From Thiotrichales bacterium (GTDB lineage Bacteria > Pseudomonadota > Gammaproteobacteria > Beggiatoales > Beggiatoaceae), in contig JADGEH010000016.1 of assembly GCA_016744475.1 (NCBI GenBank), positions 1 to 64,000 of the forward strand: 64,000 bases of DNA. The letters run 5' to 3'. Positions 62,707-64,000 of this stretch are shown piece by piece (the stretch's first letter is position 1; each line of letters begins with the position of its first letter). Position numbers and translations under genes: made by a program. The notes under the pieces were generated by a model. It was given only the letters and a program-made list of their open reading frames with translations. It did not search any database and was not told the origin of the DNA.

Positions 62707-62745
62707 AGAGCCTATACGAAAACGAAATCATCGGCTGCAAACCCA
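62707..62745 (-). repeat. family-1 repeat, terminal fragment
   Basis: About 39 bases of one end (agagcctatacgaaaacg, then atcggctgcaaaccc). The other end is absent. Lies between hisC and gspK. Confidence 0.75.
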
Positions 62746-62761
62746 TTTCTGATGGCTCGTG

Positions 62762-63916
62762 TTAAATGACCTTTTCTTCAGAAGTAGAAGGCAACATCGG
62801 ATGATTATTTCCTGGCAAACGTCCATAAGGTTCAATTTTCAACACTTTAGGCGGTGTGGCATAGCCTCGAACTTGTACCGTGGCAAGAAAAGCATATTGA
62901 GGCGTGTTTGACGAGTTTGTTGGATGGGCTGCATTGTTTTGCGGTTTATCCTTGGACGGTTCATCAGCTTCATCCTCTGCATGTTCCTCAGCATTGGGAT
63001 CAACTTGAATGGCAATGGTATAAACACCGCTGCCATTTCTACCAAATTCTAACCAACGTTGAATTTTATTCCGTGTATTGGGTTCCATTAAATCGTTGAA
63101 ATCAGAAATTTGTTTGATGTCTTGTTCTTCACGCAAACTGATGATTTGCGAGACGGCTTCGCCCGTCATGCCGGGAATTAAGCGCAACACTTCAGGCGGC
63201 GCAAAATTGGGGTTCACCCGATAAGTGCCGCCATAAATCGTGAATAAAGTATTCAAATCGAGGTTTTGAAGAAGCTCATCAAACCCTTTGATTAAACGGA
63301 TTTCTTCTAAGGTTTCAAATAAATTATTGCGGGGTTCATAGGGAGGATCGAGTTTTTCATAATAGGCTTTTTCTGCACCATTGAGGCGTTTTAAATCATC
63401 TCTATCTTTCCAATCTCGCCAAGCATCTAACAAGCTGCCTAAGCGTTCTGGATCATCTTCGCCAATGCGTTCACGTAACCACTCGCTTAAGAGGCTATCG
63501 TTAAGGTTGCGCACATTGATCTTTCCTGCATGATCATAAATGCGTACTGTCACGCCTTTTGGTGTGGGATTAGATAATGTCAGCACTTGTCCATTGAAGC
63601 GAGCCAAAGGGTTTACTCGCTCGCTTAAGGGTTTTTGTAGTTCTTCAGGCGGCAATGGCATCCGTTGAATCATGAGTTCCATTTCCGCTAAATGCAGTGC
63701 TTGCAGGGTTTTCGCCCAGACTTGTACATTGCCCTGATTATAAAACACGGCTTTGGCTGATAAGCGCACTTCAGAGGCTAAGGTGGCTATTAATAAGCTC
63801 ATTAAAGCCACCAACCAGAGCACTAAAATCAATATCGCGCCGGACTGATTTTTTTTATAAAAAAAACCTGACAGCGAGTAACCACCTGTCAGGCTATGAA
63901 GAGGCTTAGATGTCAT
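62762..63916 (-). CDS. gspK: type II secretion minor pseudopilin GspK
   Basis: 384 residues. A type IV-prepilin-like N-terminus ends in a Gly just before the hydrophobic helix (QSGAILILVLWLVALMSLLIATLASEVRL), and is followed by the GspK helical domain (LLDAWRDWKDRDDLKRLNGAEKAYYEKLDPPYEPRN). GspK sits at the pseudopilus tip with GspI and GspJ. An acidic Pro/Asn-rich insertion near the C-terminus is additional. The start codon overlaps the stop codon of the upstream gene (atga), so translation is coupled. Confidence 0.88.
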   Translation of the reverse strand: MTSKPLHSLTGGYSLSGFFYKKNQSGAILILVLWLVALMSLLIATLASEVRLSAKAVFYNQGNVQVWAKTLQALHLAEMELMIQRMPLPPEELQKPLSERVNPLARFNGQVLTLSNPTPKGVTVRIYDHAGKINVRNLNDSLLSEWLRERIGEDDPERLGSLLDAWRDWKDRDDLKRLNGAEKAYYEKLDPPYEPRNNLFETLEEIRLIKGFDELLQNLDLNTLFTIYGGTYRVNPNFAPPEVLRLIPGMTGEAVSQIISLREEQDIKQISDFNDLMEPNTRNKIQRWLEFGRNGSGVYTIAIQVDPNAEEHAEDEADEPSKDKPQNNAAHPTNSSNTPQYAFLATVQVRGYATPPKVLKIEPYGRLPGNNHPMLPSTSEEKVI

Positions 63917-64000
63917 ACGGGTTTACGGCGACTTAAACACACCGCTAAGGCTGTGTCCCAAGCGGGTAAACGTAAGCCAAAGGTGTCAGCCAACTTGTCG
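63913..64000 (-). CDS. 3' end of an unidentified gene upstream of gspK
   Basis: An open frame enters at the window edge and reads D-K-L-A-D-T-F-G-L-R-L-P-A-W-D-T-A-L-A-V, then CLSRRKPV and a TGA that overlaps the gspK ATG. The tight overlap suggests a gene of the same secretion operon. 28 residues are too few to name it. Confidence 0.7.
   Translation of the reverse strand, partial: DKLADTFGLRLPAWDTALAVCLSRRKPV

Noticed and set aside
1-64000. tRNA, rRNA or CRISPR arrays
   Set aside because: No cloverleaf-like sequences, rRNA segments or regularly spaced direct repeats were seen; the repeated sequences are dispersed hairpins.

Overview
This 64 kb window is chromosomal DNA of a gammaproteobacterium. 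Supporting evidence is PilRS, NusB beside riboflavin genes, GlnD, AnmK, GmhB, UbiG, a TusE/DsrC-type protein, YajC-SecD-SecF and a type II secretion pseudopilin, at a moderate, slightly AT-rich base composition. Dispersed hairpin repeats, MglA/roadblock signalling genes, an STAND-like NTPase with a death-adaptor-like N-terminus, NnrS, two hemerythrin-type proteins and a DsrC homologue would suit a gliding or filamentous sulfur bacterium (Thiotrichales/Beggiatoa-like). That placement is inference from gene content only.

Layout. 1-500: compound palindromic repeat and a bidirectional terminator. 512-4015: pilR, pilS and a small membrane protein, minus strand. 4134-6978: ribE-ribB(X)-ribH-nusB operon, minus strand. 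6979-7686: no genes, but two hairpin repeats in tandem in front of ndk. 7687-11419: ndk, an M23 peptidoglycan hydrolase and anmK (cell-wall turnover and recycling). 11450-13335: TRAP transporter subunits QM without the binding protein. 13945-16626: glnD. 16763-19637: roadblock protein, CZB zinc-sensor protein, receiver-like protein and MglA-like GTPase, a probable signalling module. 19796-28474 (minus): speE, glgX, dapC, a hemerythrin-like protein and a SWIM-SNF2 helicase. 28921-32292: nnrS, TusE/DsrC-like, MazG-like, gmhB, SCP2-like. 32409-37505: RND efflux pair. 37603-40545: trxA, rho, a MurG-like glycosyltransferase.

40784-48271 is the accessory part: a broken PIN toxin with its antitoxin, a decayed REP-associated transposase (RAYT) lying between REP pairs, an STAND-like gene with a REP pair embedded in frame at its domain junction, a GFA-family protein and a second, very large SNF2 helicase. 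48896-53642: two unrecognised genes, ubiG, hypE and the AmmeMemoRadiSam A/B pair in one direction. 53655-64000 (minus): FIST protein, secF-secD-yajC, zinc-finger protein, ilvE, hemerythrin, mtnP, hpt, hisC, gspK and the 3' end of an unidentified gene.

The most striking non-coding signal is a family of ~160-bp full-length hairpin repeats in at least three sequence subfamilies. They have interchangeable termini, a covarying apical stem, an 89-bp deletion form and 20-bp minimal palindromes. Several copies sit exactly on stop codons, and one supplies a promoter-like sequence to ndk. The other leading candidates are the roadblock/CZB/receiver/GTPase cluster and the REP-RAYT system with its REP-bridged STAND-like fusion.
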